DNA of 64,000 nucleotides from contig CATNNA010000001.1 in assembly GCA_950106755.1 (NCBI GenBank), positions 2,418,001 through 2,482,000 of the forward strand, read 5' to 3'. Origin of the DNA: Climacium dendroides. Lineage: Eukaryota > Streptophyta > Bryopsida > Hypnales > Climaciaceae. The translations under genes were made by a program, and so were the position numbers. Within the stretch, counting starts at the first letter, position 1, and the number at the start of each line of letters is the position of its first letter. Positions 23,069-34,998 of this stretch are shown here, piece after piece. The notes below the pieces were generated by a model. It did not search any database, was not told the origin of the DNA, and worked only from the letters and a program-made list of their open reading frames with translations.

Positions 23069-24747
23069 TCAAAAAACATGCACTCTCGCATATGTGCTTG
23101 TCACACATCCTCGACAAATGCGCACTTGCTTGTGGCTACAGATTTGGCACTTGCATCGCTTTTCCTTTAGATGCCGCAAACTATAATGAAGTCCTTTCTG
23201 CAACAAGAAGTCTTTGAATGTTGTATACCCCAACTTCACACTTCCATTTGATAGCCATGTTGCAACTAAGCAGTGAAATGCCTTGCGAGACATGGACAAA
23301 ATTTCACAAGATTAACAATTGAGGTTGTACAAAACATATACGTTTTTCAAGTTGCAATCAATAAAGAACAGTAGAATCCGATGCCACCACTTCCATGTCT
23401 TTAGTTGGTAAGTGTAATTCTCTCTTCTCTAATCTACTACATCTATTCTTTGCATATAGGTAATGTATTCAAGGATTATAGGGGAAATTGGCAAAATTGC
23501 ATGTCTACTATGAATCCAACGTTGTGTGAAGCAATTCATTGGAATTGGACTAGCATAGGTGCTTAGAAAGTGTACAATCTACAAGTCAAACCAATAGACA
23601 ACGGTCATCTTGTTGTTTGCATGCATCTTGTAGAATATGTTGCCTCTACTATTGTGATGATTCTTGTAGTGACCAGTTAGGATGTGCGAGAAGAGTTTGG
23701 CATTGGTCTTGTAAGTTCTAGTGGCAAAGAAGCCCTTGGATAAAAGTGTGTCAAACAAACGAACACCAATAAAAAAATTATCCATTACAATACAATGGCC
23801 ACAATGGGACAAGGCATTTGTTTGTCAAAGCATGACCTGTGCTCCAAGCAAGTAAGTATTGGTGTTTGGCTTGGTACTTGCACCTAAGTAAAATATGAAA
23901 TTCCAAAGGTATTGAATAACAGAGCAAGTTGTGGCGTACACTTTTATGCTATACTGAATGGGTTTGTTCATCATGTATTGCTGGAAGCTACAGTAGTGAC
24001 CTTTGTAAGTAATTATGATTTTGTCAACGGTTAGGAATTAATCAGGATTCAAGAATTTCTTGCACAAGTCTACAAAGCTCTCAACTTATCAGTGCACATC
24101 TTTAAATTATCCACCACATGAATATTTTTTAAAGATGCTAAAGAACTTATCTCTAGATATTATATTTCTAATAATAGGGCATCCAAAGAATGCATCATCA
24201 GACTAATAGTCTTTCAACGTTGGCTCTCTTATTAGTCCCATGTAGATGACTATTCCAAGCCATACTTTCAAGCTCTTAATGGTCAACTTCTTCTAGTTGG
24301 ATCCACCGTTCAATTTAGTACTTCCAACTTTATCACATGGGTATTGTTCCTGTCTTATATAAAGATTCATTTGTTCTACAATTTCTGTCAATATTGCTAT
24401 AGACCAAAATTGTATAAAGAAATAGTGGACCTTAGGCCTCCTCTATCCATAGAATGTGGTCGGTCTTGGTTTAAAGCTACTAAAGGTACTACAACTACTA
24501 CCAAATACACATGCTGTACTCTTCCACATAAACTTTATATATTTGTCCTCAAGAGTGGAATTTGGCATATTTTCAAAATTATATTTCCCTAATTCATGAA
24601 TCAAGTCTAAGTCTCTAGAATGTGTTGATTGTGATTATTGTCACAAGCATACGGATCTACTTCTAGGAAATCCTCAAATACAACTTCCCAATCACTAGAA
24701 TCGATATCATCGGGCAGTAGCTTAAGCTGGCAGACAATTTTTACGGG
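23069..24747 (-). pseudogene. piggyBac-type transposase pseudogene (main part)
   Basis: Reading the minus strand with frameshifts gives the piggyBac (DDE_Tnp_1_7) order: LTEIVEQMNLYI, then LTIKSLKVWLGIVIYMGL, REPTLKDYWSDDAFF, ISRDKFFSIFKNIH, GHCIVMDNFFIGVRLFDTLL (with a catalytic-type Asp), LKTWKWWHRILLF, and a Cys-rich end KRCKCQICSHKQVRICRGC like the C-terminal zinc finger. Such enzymes excise and insert precisely at TTAA. There are many stops and shifts, so it is dead. Its upstream half is cut off by LTR-B, with the probable N-terminal region at 28477-29483. Intact piggyBac genes are rare in plants, which makes the relic notable. Confidence 0.85.
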
Positions 24748-25989
24748 TGTCGTAGCATAGGAAAGTCAGGTTGCTTTTCTAGGACCGGAAATGATCCTAA
24801 AGTGACCCGTTTATCGTTCCCACAGAGATTTAGTTGGAGGAATCCTTGTTTGTCCGTAAGAGAGGGATTTGCCTTGTCACAACAAACCCAAGAACATCTA
24901 CTCTAATCTAGTTAAGTCTAACTATTCTTTTCTATAACCATACTCACCCTTCAACTTCTCCTATTCACACATTATCTACAATCTATTTACAATCAAACCG
25001 GAACTGAAAAGGGGGTAGCTAGTCCGACTTTCTCATTCTTGGTAATCGGAATCGAGTTTAACCTCTGAATCAAGAGGGATCTGCATATTAGGCTTGAGGT
25101 AGAAAGCTTAAAACCTACCCTCTAAGTTTTAGAGTGACAAGAGATCTACTGTAAAAAGAAGAAGAAAAAAACACAACACAACAAAGTCTAATTCCGGCCA
25201 AACTCTCCTTCACAGCTGAACCGGATAGCTATCGGAATTAGCAAGTCACGCAAGGTATAATTGGCTAGAATTCTAACTTGGACTACAACGATGACCTATT
25301 AGTTAATCTGGATTCCTGGCAAAAACCAGGATGGTTGAGTTAGGGAGTTGGTACCTCCCCTTCGAGATTCCGGTTAAGTCTGAACCTATCGACCGGGAAA
25401 ATGGGAGCTGCTCTGGAACAGTCAACAATTACACTCCGCACACATCTGGGACTATCAAAACTTAACCAGAAACACGAACCGGTCACACTTGGGTCTGGAA
25501 AACATCCTTGCTCGCACTCTCTCTTCAAGAATCCGGACAATCTTAATATTCGGGCACGCTCCCTCCTTACCTATTCCTGCAATCTCTACAGAACATACAT
25601 CAATGGTTATCCACCACCAAAGCACACGCCGCCACCTCAAATTGTAACCCAGAGAGCTGATTTGGATTGCACAATGCTAGGAAAACAAAGTATGGAAATG
25701 CACCCTGGATTAACAATAACCGGCTAACTAAATACTAAACAATCCATAGGACTCCTCAGTCCATGGGAATCAAAATCTACCTTTCCTAAATCAACACGTG
25801 CCCTCCTCCTCATCTACAAAAATGACATTGACTACTATAATCCTGGAACTAGCCGTTAATATTCCCGTTCCGATAAATCTGGATCTAGGAAGTCAATTCT
25901 ACCTTTCCTACTAAAAGTGATTTACAAAATACTTTCTTCCAAAAACTTGGGTTTTCAGCCGAGATTCTAACCTACCTATCTGTCCTACT

Positions 25990-27015
25990 CTAACTTTTCT
26001 GCCGCTTCCCCGGTGTTGTACTTGGTTTCGAGGTGCCCTTCCGCGTTGGATGCTTCCAAACGTAACCGGAAACTATCTTCCGTTTCTTGGCCTTAGAGGA
26101 CTGAGCCTTGGTCTTGGCTCTCTTCTTCTTTGGTGTGGTCAGTTCCGGATCCGGATCAGAGTATGGTTCGGACTCCTTTCCGGATTCAGAATTGGAATCT
26201 TCTTCCTCCTCCTCTTCTTCCGAATCCTCATCTTCTTCTTCTTCTTCCTCTGACTTTGCCCGGGTTGATTTCCCTACTGATGGAGGTCTTGGAGTCTTCA
26301 TCTTCGCCTGGCTAGGGGTGGGAGAGGCCCTCAAAATCTTGCTCTGCGGCGTCCCTAAATCTACCTCTTCCACTTTTACCTTTCCCTGCAAGACTGATCC
26401 GGGTGTTGGTGTGTGTGTAGTTCCGGTTTCCGGGGTAACAGTCTCTTTAGCAGGAGTGACTATTATCACGTCTTCGGATGAATGTCCAAATTTTTCTCGT
26501 GTCATTGGGGATGTCTGCTTGGTCTCCGACCGTGGTAGCTTGGATGAAGTTGCCTCTGTTGTACCAACCATTTCCAGTTTTGATTCCGGTTGGGGAGGTG
26601 GACTGACCTCCCCCATGACTTCTCTCAATTGAACAAGTAGCTGTTCCATCTTGGAGTTGAAGGATACTAGGACATGAATGACTTTGTCCCCTAGCTTTCC
26701 TACCCCTTCCAAAACTTTCTCATCAAATAACCTAGCCTTGTTTAATGTTTTTGCCGGAAGGGTGATGAACTCCCTAATCCGGTCAATTGTATCCTCAGTT
26801 TGAACTGAGTACTTCCGATTACGCTTATTCTCTTGTTTCTGTCTACTCAGTTCTTCTTTCAGGGACAACAATTCATCCGCTAAATCCTGATACTTCGCCT
26901 TTCCGGATTTTCCCTCAGCATCCTCTATCAAGTTCTGGATTTGCTCTACACACTCTATCCTAGGAATATCTCCCAACATCTTACATACCTTTTTCAAGGT
27001 ACTTCTCTTTCTCAT
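25990..27015 (-). CDS. LTR-B frame 2: coiled-coil, acidic and basic C-terminal part
   Basis: 341 codons. An N-terminal coiled coil (ELLSLKEELSRQKQENK) is followed by the family signature NKARLFDEKVLEG, a Ser/Thr/Pro-rich middle, a long Glu/Asp/Ser run, SEPYSDPDPEL and a basic end (AKKRKIVSGYVW, PGKRQKS). This is the best preserved C-terminal half in the window. A frameshift near its start (about 26990) separates it from the DPLG segment that follows frame 1, so the exact start is uncertain. Nuclear localisation is likely from the basic clusters (inference). Confidence 0.7.
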   Translation of the reverse strand: MRKRSTLKKVCKMLGDIPRIECVEQIQNLIEDAEGKSGKAKYQDLADELLSLKEELSRQKQENKRNRKYSVQTEDTIDRIREFITLPAKTLNKARLFDEKVLEGVGKLGDKVIHVLVSFNSKMEQLLVQLREVMGEVSPPPQPESKLEMVGTTEATSSKLPRSETKQTSPMTREKFGHSSEDVIIVTPAKETVTPETGTTHTPTPGSVLQGKVKVEEVDLGTPQSKILRASPTPSQAKMKTPRPPSVGKSTRAKSEEEEEEDEDSEEEEEEEDSNSESGKESEPYSDPDPELTTPKKKRAKTKAQSSKAKKRKIVSGYVWKHPTRKGTSKPSTTPGKRQKS

Positions 27016-27097
27016 GTTCTTCCCGGACTTTCTTGAGCTCTCCTATAATTGACCCTAAGGGATCATTGTTCTAGATTGGATCCTTTTCTTCCTTTGT

Positions 27098-27880
27098 CTA
27101 GACCTCTTTTCCTTTCCTCTTTTTAAATTCTGGTTTTCCCAACAAACTGGAAGCCTCTTCTTTAACCTCTCTCTCTTCCATCTCATCATCGGAGTCAGGT
27201 TTCATCCCGTGGGCCAATTTGACCTCCTGGACTGTGTATTCCTGCCTCTCTTGCACCCTCATACAATCTTGGGCATGATACAAATGAAAAAAAAATGGGG
27301 AAATGCTAGATGGTTTAGTCTTTCCCACTCCCTTGCATAGTTTGGCGACATAATCTCTCAAGACTAATTCCCAATCTACCTTCCTATCTCCGGACAGTGC
27401 ACCAAAGATTGTATTTCCCAAAGTGATGGTCATCCGGTTTCCTCTATCCGGACTGAGAATCGGAACTAGAAATTCTAGCACCCTCTTCTCTCGCTCATCC
27501 TTGCAATCACTTACTGTGTATCCATCTTTTGTATGAGGGGCGTTCGGGAACTTATCCACCGTGGTCTTGTTTGTCCGGGAGGCCATCCCTTCTCCGCCCC
27601 GAGCAAAACTGTAAACCTTCCGCCATACTCTTGCAGTCCACTTGTCCGGAAGCGCCCTCACGGTCTTCCTCCATTCGTTCGACTGCGGATACAATATCTC
27701 CCGCACCATCACTTCGTCTTTGAAACTCCAGGGCCTTTCTATTAGCCCTGCACAGCCCATCTGACTAAGATCCTCCACTAGATCGGCTCTCTCTCCTGCA
27801 TCTTCTGGAATAACCGGAACAATGTTTCTGAGCGATATCTTCGTGGTGGGGGTCTCTTCCTCAGCCTCACTCCCAGACAT
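27098..27880 (-). CDS. LTR-B frame 1: N-terminal domain of the LTR-encoded family
   Basis: 260 codons from ATG at 27880 (MSGSEAEEE) to TAG at 27098. The same blocks as LTR-A are seen: DLSQMGCAGLIERPW, VWRKVYSFARG, HTKDGYTVSDC, ITLGNTIFGALSGDRKVDW and ISPFFFHLYHAQ. An acidic then lysine-rich tail follows. Downstream in phase there is a second TAG and then NNDPLGSIIGELKKV, matching the position of the single TAG of LTR-A. The function is unknown; retroelement-associated protein. Confidence 0.75.
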   Translation of the reverse strand: MSGSEAEEETPTTKISLRNIVPVIPEDAGERADLVEDLSQMGCAGLIERPWSFKDEVMVREILYPQSNEWRKTVRALPDKWTARVWRKVYSFARGGEGMASRTNKTTVDKFPNAPHTKDGYTVSDCKDEREKRVLEFLVPILSPDRGNRMTITLGNTIFGALSGDRKVDWELVLRDYVAKLCKGVGKTKPSSISPFFFHLYHAQDCMRVQERQEYTVQEVKLAHGMKPDSDDEMEEREVKEEASSLLGKPEFKKRKGKEV

Positions 27881-28372
27881 GGTTATAGTGCTCTCCCTTC
27901 TCTTCTCCGACTAACCCTCGCAGCAGTCGCTCGTACTGTAGCACTAGCTCACTCGGAAACTTAAATTGTCAACAAAAACTAGAAACTCTCCAACCAACTA
28001 TGAACCCTAACGGAAACAATTCCCAAGTTATAACTTGCCGAAGAAACTAGAAAAAGGTTTGACATTGAATTCTTCCTATTTCCCGTTTCCCACCGTTGGT
28101 TTTGACGTTTCCAGTCACTGGACCGTTAAAATGGCTGTTGGAATTTTGCCGTGAAATCCTCCGGTCCACTACTTTGCTCATCATTATCCAGGGATGACCG
28201 TTAACTTCCGGTTTCCAGTTTCTACTAAGCCATATCTTTTGGAATACCGACTGAAATCAATCCCGTTCCCGATTATTGATTTTCCGGTTCCAGATTTCAG
28301 GAGTATCCATTAACTTTGTTATGGAGTTAAGGTTTTCTGATTTTCTGGTTCCGGTTCTTCTCTCTCCCTACT

Positions 28373-28383
28373 CTATTTTTATA
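28373..28383 (-). promoter_or_regulatory. First TATA box of LTR-B
   Basis: TATAAAAATAG on the minus strand, about 90 bp inside the LTR start and about 490 bp upstream of the frame-1 ATG. It matches the position of the TATAAAAG box in copy E at 39504. Confidence 0.6.
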
Positions 28384-28476
28384 GCAAAAAGACAAAAAAT
28401 TTATCTAGATGAACCTACTATGTCTTTAATTTCTCCTAAAAACTTCTAAGGCCCTATTTAGGACTCCCACAACAGG

Positions 28477-29483
28477 CCTGGAAAATTCTAAACCCCACTT
28501 ATACTCTTCCTCATTAGACTTGAACCCAGCACGATCATTTTGAGATGTACTTGCATTTGATTCATGTTGTTTCTTTCATGACTCCTTTACATTGCAACCT
28601 TTTTGCTTCGGCTTGTACAACTAATCCCCTAGGTAAATTCCGCACTTTGCTAAAAAGTCCTATGAGAATGTGTCACTCTTACTATCATCACTGCCCTAGT
28701 CTTCTCCTTTAGTGTCGAAGCTGACGACTACGATATGCTGAGGCAAGGAATCATTACCCTTGGGAAGGGTTGGAATCCCTTCATACTCCGCCATTGCCAT
28801 TTTAATACTTCTATCAATGCAATCAACCACCCTCATGTCTACAATTCCAATAGTGCTAGCAAAACAAATACGACAAATTTTTTCTCTAGTAATTGCATTT
28901 GTGTAGATCAAATAAATTGAAGCCAAAAAATAATCAAAATGGCTCCACATATTTGGCAAGCCAAGCAATTTGTTGGTAGGGACAAAGGTATCTTTTGGAT
29001 GGTCCCCTAGAGCATACAAGTCTCAATGATTGTGGATTATTGTCCTTTGTATTGCGAAAATTGTGCTTAGTGGGCCATCATCACTATTGTTGTTTTGGTT
29101 GGGGTGGTTGCCACTACCACCTACGTTCCTTTTAAAATTTAGCACTCTATATCGTGGACCCCTGATGCCATCAACGTCCCCACTATAGCCATTCTTCTAT
29201 TTCTGTTGTCTTAAAATTAGAGGCGACAAATTATCAACATCTAAGTGGGGATTCTCCCACCCCTTTGGTGTTGAGGGGCAAGAATGTGGTGGGGATAGTG
29301 GTTCAAAGCCTCACCCTTAACTATATCCTCGTCCCACTCCACCTCTTCCAAAGATGCCACACCTTCCTCGATTTTGACCTCTTTGTTGACTACCACGTTC
29401 CACAAAACCTCATTGCCGTAGGCCACGGACAATAGAGCGTTGCCCTCGTCATTGTCAACTGGAGCAGGATTGTGAGCTCCCAT
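28477..29483 (-). pseudogene. Probable N-terminal region of the piggyBac-type gene, cut off by LTR-B
   Basis: Minus-strand open blocks (29483-29241 from MGAHNPAPVDNDEGN; 29019-28696 with LLGLPNMWSHFDYFLASIYL) run toward LTR-B. After LTR-B the frame resumes with LLPDDIDSSDWEVVFEDFLE and then the piggyBac core. Position and orientation support one gene split by the LTR. I do not recognise a domain here, so it could instead be a neighbouring unrelated gene. At least one in-frame stop is present. Confidence 0.45.
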
Positions 29484-30784
29484 TTCGTCACTTGGAACTC
29501 ATTGGTTTTTTTATTTTTATTATTTTGAATACAATTTTAGATACAAAAAGCCCGAAAAAAAGTGTAAAATCAAAATAGGTATGTGACATACCACTGTCGC
29601 AGTACAAGGTAAGTAAATTCCCCGTTATACTCCCCAAACCACTCTAGAGCATAACTAAGTGACTCTAAAGATCGAACCCGCGAGATCCTGTGAAGTATCT
29701 AGCCTTATTAAGTAATTAAGCTAAATTAATGCCCAAAACTTCTTTCTGGTCCTATGTCTAAAACCGGAAATACTACAACACTCGGACAGCTAAGGAACGG
29801 ATTTCTCCCACCATTCCAGTCCTATCAACTATCTGGCCCATATACTGCCACCATCCCAGAATCCTTCAAATTCCGATCCCGGGTACCTCTGTAGACCAAT
29901 CCGTTTTGGTCTATTTACATATATCCTTAGTCCTATCCGGTTTAATTTAGCCTCTGTTTTACCATCAGAGGGGTCGCCGCTTGATTTTAAGAGTGGTAGG
30001 CCCATTACTCCTTCTATAATTTATAGTTGCTGAAGACCTACTATCCTATCACCAAATCTCCTAACTATTACGGATCTGGTTTGGTCCTTCACAACAACCT
30101 AGATATTAATCTGGGTTGCAGGTCACACAAAGACCCCTCGTACGATCCTCTTATACTACAACGACTTTGGATACCTGTTCCTATCTATGCGAAGTTAGGT
30201 GGTCGCAAGTAAATCCGCTCGTTCCAACATCTACTAGAGCTATTCCGTTTACCAACTAGGATAGTGAGACCTCATAAGAGATCGGACACTCAACCAGATT
30301 TTCCACTCGGGAGTTCTAGCGCGACTAAGGAATCCCTCCCTATCCGCCTAGCCTAACAACGATTTTCTCACCTGGAATCTCAAACTCTAGACGTGCTGAG
30401 GAACTGAAGTGCACTCCCAACTCTTTTCTACCCAAACACATACACTTAAAATAAGAACGGAAACACCAAGAGAGGAAAATCACTTGCAACTCTACTTCTG
30501 TCCTCCTTACTTCCTATCATACGACTCTAACACACACATGGAAGAGGCATACAATAAAAAAGTGAATAGAAAACACAAGGGAATTTGCAAAAGAAGACTT
30601 TCTCTCCCTTCCCTTTCCTAGGGACTGGTTTATATACAAAATCCTAAAGTACAAAAAGGCAAAAAGTGCCACGGAATCCTGCCGCATTTTTAGGCTGGAC
30701 TTTCGTTCCTACCTACTATTCTACCAGATCGGAACATGATCCAGTTTCGTTCTAAATCTCCCTAGTATGTACAACTTAGCTATT

Positions 30785-31730
30785 TTACAGCCCTAAACCT
30801 AAGGTGGGGCTCCTCGGATTGACTTCCATTTGTTCAAAGACTTCAGTTACGTTCCGATTCTGTTCTCCATCTGTAGGTTTAGGAACCGGATCACCTTGGC
30901 CGAAATCGGGAGTAGGCTCCAGATCAATAGTGGACTTTGGGGTGTTGGCCAGTTTAGATGCTTGCTCGGACTTCTTGGACTTGGGAGTCTTATCCTTTCC
31001 CTTCTCGACAATTAACTCATCCGAAAATGATTCCGGTAGGGAAAGGTTTGATAGTTGGATCCCCTTGGAGCATATAGTCCTCGTCAGCTTCCGGCTACTC
31101 TCCTCAATCCAGTCTGTTGATGTCTGTTCCTCCATCATTACTACCTCAACCCATTCGGCATAATCCGTAAAAATCCTCACTATCCTAGAACCGGATAGTT
31201 TCTTCTCCTTCTGCACCTCTTCGTCGAATAGCTTAGCTTTAGTGGCGGCCATCCCGGATACTCCTAGGGTGTCCTTCACTTGGTCAGCTACATTTTGAGT
31301 CTCTTCCGCCATTTCCCTAGTGGCGGTCGCATCCTCCTTCAAGACGAAGTTTTCCGCCTTCAAGATATCCACCTCCTTCTGCAGACGGATTATCTCCTCC
31401 TCTTGCTTCCGAAACTCGATTGGGTTAGTGATGTTGTCTGCTACCTTCTCCGACAACTTGCTATTTGGTGGCGCACCCACCAACTTCCCGATCGCTTCCA
31501 AGGTCTGGTACTTGATTTTCCAATCTGCTCAGACAGTGCAAAGGATGGCTATTAAATTGCTGAATGGATCCCATGGATCCAATTTCTCCTCATCGATAGC
31601 CTTCCGTTTTCCTTTCGGAGTTGACCTGCCGTGACTTGGTGGCATCCCTCGCTTGTGAAGAGGCGTTGTCTTCTGTCGCTTTATAGGCGGCAACAGTCCC
31701 TTTTCTTCTTCTTCTTCTTTTTCTTCTTCT
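30785..31730 (-). pseudogene. LTR-C: coiled-coil half of the LTR-encoded protein
   Basis: It starts in a Glu-rich run (EEEKEEEEEKGLLPP), then DPWDPFSNLIAIL and a TGA at 31529. Without a frame change it continues as ADWKIKYQTLEAIGKLVGAP. The coiled coil (EEEIIRLQKEVDILKAEN), the signature KAKLFDEEVQKEK and an acidic/basic tail to 30785 follow. Copy F has NAMRADWE where C has the TGA, so the stop is a point mutation. DPW here shows that the amber codon of copies A and B replaces a tryptophan. Confidence 0.7.
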
Positions 31731-34102
31731 AACATTTAGGTTAAATTTCCTATACTAGGAATTTATCTTAATTAATACTTTGCCACATGAAGTTTTTTTA
31801 TGACCTTTAGCCTTACATAATTATGTAATAAAGCCTATGGAACTTCTTCCATGGATTATAATTCTTTTCAAAATTTTGTATTTGGAAAACATACTTTTTT
31901 ATACCTTTAATACTTCCAAATATACTTTTTAGTATTTTGGGTGTCATATTTTTTATTATTTTTGCACATCGAATATGTCTAAAATTATAGGCATATATAC
32001 ACATTTATGTGGATAATATTTTCTTGGTATGATTTTCTACATATAGTCCCACCTTTAAATCACTACAACTAGTTTGTGAATTTATTCCAATCTAGTTACC
32101 CAAGTGGATGTTATTTTAACCTGGATGGTTCATTGAACCACCCACCCTCCCACTTTGGGAGTGGCTATTATAACAGCCAAGCCGCCAGTTACATACGTAG
32201 TTATTTCAAAACTACCTCATTACTACCATGAGTTTGAACTTTCCCTCCAATAGCATGAGTATGAAATGGCCTTCCATTTCCCAGGACTCTCACATTTGTG
32301 CATTTTGTTGGTGGCGGTTCTTGTTGGCTTGGAGTGCGAAGTTTGCTTGGGTGGTGACTCTTAGGCTTCTTGGAATGGCAAAGGTCTCCTTTCTTTGTGA
32401 ATTTGTGGTTGGCTTTGGATTGTGGTTTTAATATTGACGATTGACCTTTTCTACTATTTCCTTTTGTTGGCTTTACTGATTTGTGACATAGATAGCAATT
32501 GGTTGTTGCTGAAGACACCTCGTGCATCCTCACTAACTTCACATTGGTTTGTGTTGTGTTTGGGACGGGCACAGGTGAGGCACAACCTTCAAATCGATTT
32601 TCTCCAGCATGGATTGGTGGCAACATTTTATGGACAAAGCACTTGATGTCATTCCTTGAATTTATTTGTGCTTAAGACTTGTGAATCATCATAGATATGG
32701 CTATGGCACTATAGCATTTGGGACTGTCTCTGGACTTAGGACTTTTTAAGTGTCTTAGTAACCATCTTTGATACTTCTTGTGTCTAAAATAGACTATGAC
32801 ATAAAATATCTATGAGATATTTTATTTTCTACCTACCGTGGTTGTGATGCATACTGCTTTAGTTTCAATCAAGCAGTGAGTTATGTTTTGAAAAAGATGG
32901 AGCTCTGTCACAGAGGTGTTTCTGTCTTTGTCTCTTCTTCAGTAATTGCATAATTAATAGTTTTTATTTAGGAATTCATCCAAAACAATGCATTACTCTC
33001 TAAGAGCCTCACCTTTTTTATGAAAAGAATGTTTGATCCATTCTTCTCATAATAATTCCCGTATTGACTAATATTACCCTATATTTCCAAGCACTTATAC
33101 CATGGATTTTCATTCTCCAAAAATTCAAGTGGTATTTCTAAGTTACAAGTTCCTAATTATTTCAATCTCCTTTTTATTTTTGGGGTTGTGCCATTTGTTT
33201 GACACATGTACTTGTTTTAGTAAACCCCATCTTTGAGGACTTGATTTATGCCTATGGCCCATTGTCACATGATGGGACCTATTATGGTATGAATTTAATC
33301 AAGATAATCTAAGTCTGTGTGGTACATAGTACCACCCACCCACCCACTAAGGGTGAAGCTTTGATTAGGAGTTATGCCAAGTCTAGTTTAGGCGGTTATT
33401 TCAAAATAACACCATTATGACCCTTTTTGGCTCCTTCCCTCCCAAAACGTGCATATGAAACAGCCTCCCATTTTACATGACTTCATCTTTTCACCTTCAC
33501 ATTGTTGCTGTGGCGTTTCACTCTGGTTGCGTTTGTGGAGTTTGTTAGTGCTTGACTCTTGGGCTTCTATCACACCACGGGAATGGCAAAGGTCTCTTAC
33601 ATGTGGTGAATTTGTGGATTGATCAAGATTTTGCTTTGTTTGCCTACTACTTCCTTACTATTTCTTTGTATGGTGTTCATGGATTTGGGACATAGATAGC
33701 AATTGGCTACAGCTGAAGACACTTGTTACATCCCCTCTGACTTAACATTGGTTTGTTTTGTGTATTGGGACGGGTACAGGTGAGGCTGAGCCTTCAAATC
33801 CACTTTCTCCAACATGGATTTGGTGCAAAAGTTTATTGTCAAGCTCATGGATTTGTCCTTTCTGGACTCCTTTTCTTGTACCTCAAACTTGTGAATAGAC
33901 ATTGATTGGCATTAGCACTTGTGTTTTTCACTGGATTCTTTGTGATCCAACATATTTTTAATTAAAGTATCTATTTTTGATACTATTTTTGCTCTAAGCT
34001 AGTAAACTTTTGGTGATGAGAGTGTGATGTGATGACCAATGAGCAATAAGTTAGGTATTGACAAAGGTGAAGCCCAGTTTTGGGGTGTTTCAGTTTAGTC
34101 CC
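31731..34102. mobile_element. 2.4-kb insertion made of two diverged direct repeats of about 1.2 kb
   Basis: It interrupts the Glu-rich coding run of LTR-C/D, with TTCTTCTTC-type sequence on both sides. About 32040-32790 and 33230-33980 align at an offset near 1,204 bp: GGCAAAGGTCTC, CATAGATAGCAATTGGYT, GCTGAAGACAC and ACAGGTGAGGC recur in order, with roughly a quarter of positions differing. It could be two LTRs with almost no interior, or a tandem dimer of a non-coding element. No coding frame or terminal inverted repeat was found. Confidence 0.6.
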
Positions 34103-34907
34103 TTCTTCTTCTTCTTCTATTTCTGGATCCGTTCTAGGAACAAATTCTGCTTCTTCGTTTGTCTCCGACTCTCCATATTTTAGGAGGACTTCCTGGGTCT
34201 TCCACTCCTTCTCCTCAAAACTAGTCACAAGTTGGTGGTTATGGTTATAGGTGGAAGAGGTAAGGGCATATTGGGGTAGCCCTACTCTTCCCTGTTCTTC
34301 CAATGAGCTGGGCAACTAGATCGAAAACAATCGGGGCCCAATCGACGTTCCAGATCCCGCATAAGGATCCAAAAATCGTATTACCAAGGGTGATTGTTAC
34401 CCTTGTCAGCTTTTCCGGATGGAGGACCGGAATCAGAAACTGAAAAAGGCAACGGTACCGGTCGTCTATGCAATCTTCGATTGTATATCCGTCCTTTGGA
34501 TTGGGGGGCACTCTAGAATTTGCCTCAGATGAATTCCGTCCTTTGGATTGGGGGGCACTCTGGAATTTGCCTCGGATGAATTCATCCTTCCGGCTTGCCA
34601 TCCCTAGACCCCCGATCCGGAAGTCATACATTGCCCTCCACACTTTTTTAGTCAAAAGGGACGGATTCCCTCGCAAGGTGTGGTTGAATTCATTGGACAA
34701 CTTGTCCAAGAGTTCCTTCACCATTCGTTCCTCTCGGAATCCCTAGGGTTTCTCCACAAATCCTTGGCAACCCATAAAAGTTAGATCTTCCATGAGTTGG
34801 GCCTTTTCCTGTTCGTCGGAGAGAATAATCGGAACTACCTTCCGGAGCTTCACCTCAACCGGAACGGAGCTAGCCGATTCCGCTCTCTTCCTACGCAATA
34901 GTGGCAT
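34103..34907 (-). pseudogene. LTR-D: N-terminal domain half of the LTR-encoded protein
   Basis: From ATG at 34907 (MPLLRRKRAES) through LMEDLTFMGCQGFVEKP, then TAG (34743-34745) at the conserved Trp, KVWRAMYDFRIGG, DGYTIEDC, VTITLGNTIFGSLC and PICPYLFHL. A frameshift near 34260 is followed by SFEEKEWKTQEVLLKYGES and an acidic run that meets the insertion. A 51-bp direct duplication at about 34486-34590 repeats the segment before PKDGY. Copy E has a TAG at the same Trp. Confidence 0.75.
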
Positions 34908-34998
34908 GGACGTAGGTTGTCTCTTCTGGATTCCTTACCGATTTTACCTTACCCTCTCCTAGCCGCACGTCCCATTTTTCACTTTCCCTCTCCGATCT

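Larger units (their letters stand above)
24748..28471 (-). mobile_element. LTR-B: 3.7-kb solo LTR inserted in the piggyBac relic
   Basis: On the minus strand it starts TGTGGGAG (28471) and ends GCTACGACA (24748). The flanking pentamers are ACGGG (24743-24747) and ACAGG (28472-28476), a duplication with one mismatch. The U5-like motif CTGTGGGAACGAT followed by GTCACTTTAGG is present at about 24795-24835. A TATAAAAATAG box lies at about 28373-28383, and the two coding frames follow it. The layout is the same as LTR-A with no second LTR. It splits the piggyBac gene, so it is younger than that gene. Confidence 0.78.
29595..34998 (-). mobile_element. LTR-C/D: third LTR copy, 5'-truncated and split by a 2.4-kb insertion
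   Basis: The 3' end on the minus strand is ACTGCGACA at 29595, preceded by the U5-like GGGTTCGATCTTTAGAGTCACTT, the same version as in copy F. A TATATAAA box (30629-30636) lies after the coding region. The N-terminal half lies at about 34103-34907 and the coiled-coil half at 30785-31730, separated by foreign DNA (31731-34102). Upstream similarity to copy E stops near 34998, so the LTR start is missing. It belongs to the same subfamily as E/F. Confidence 0.65.
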
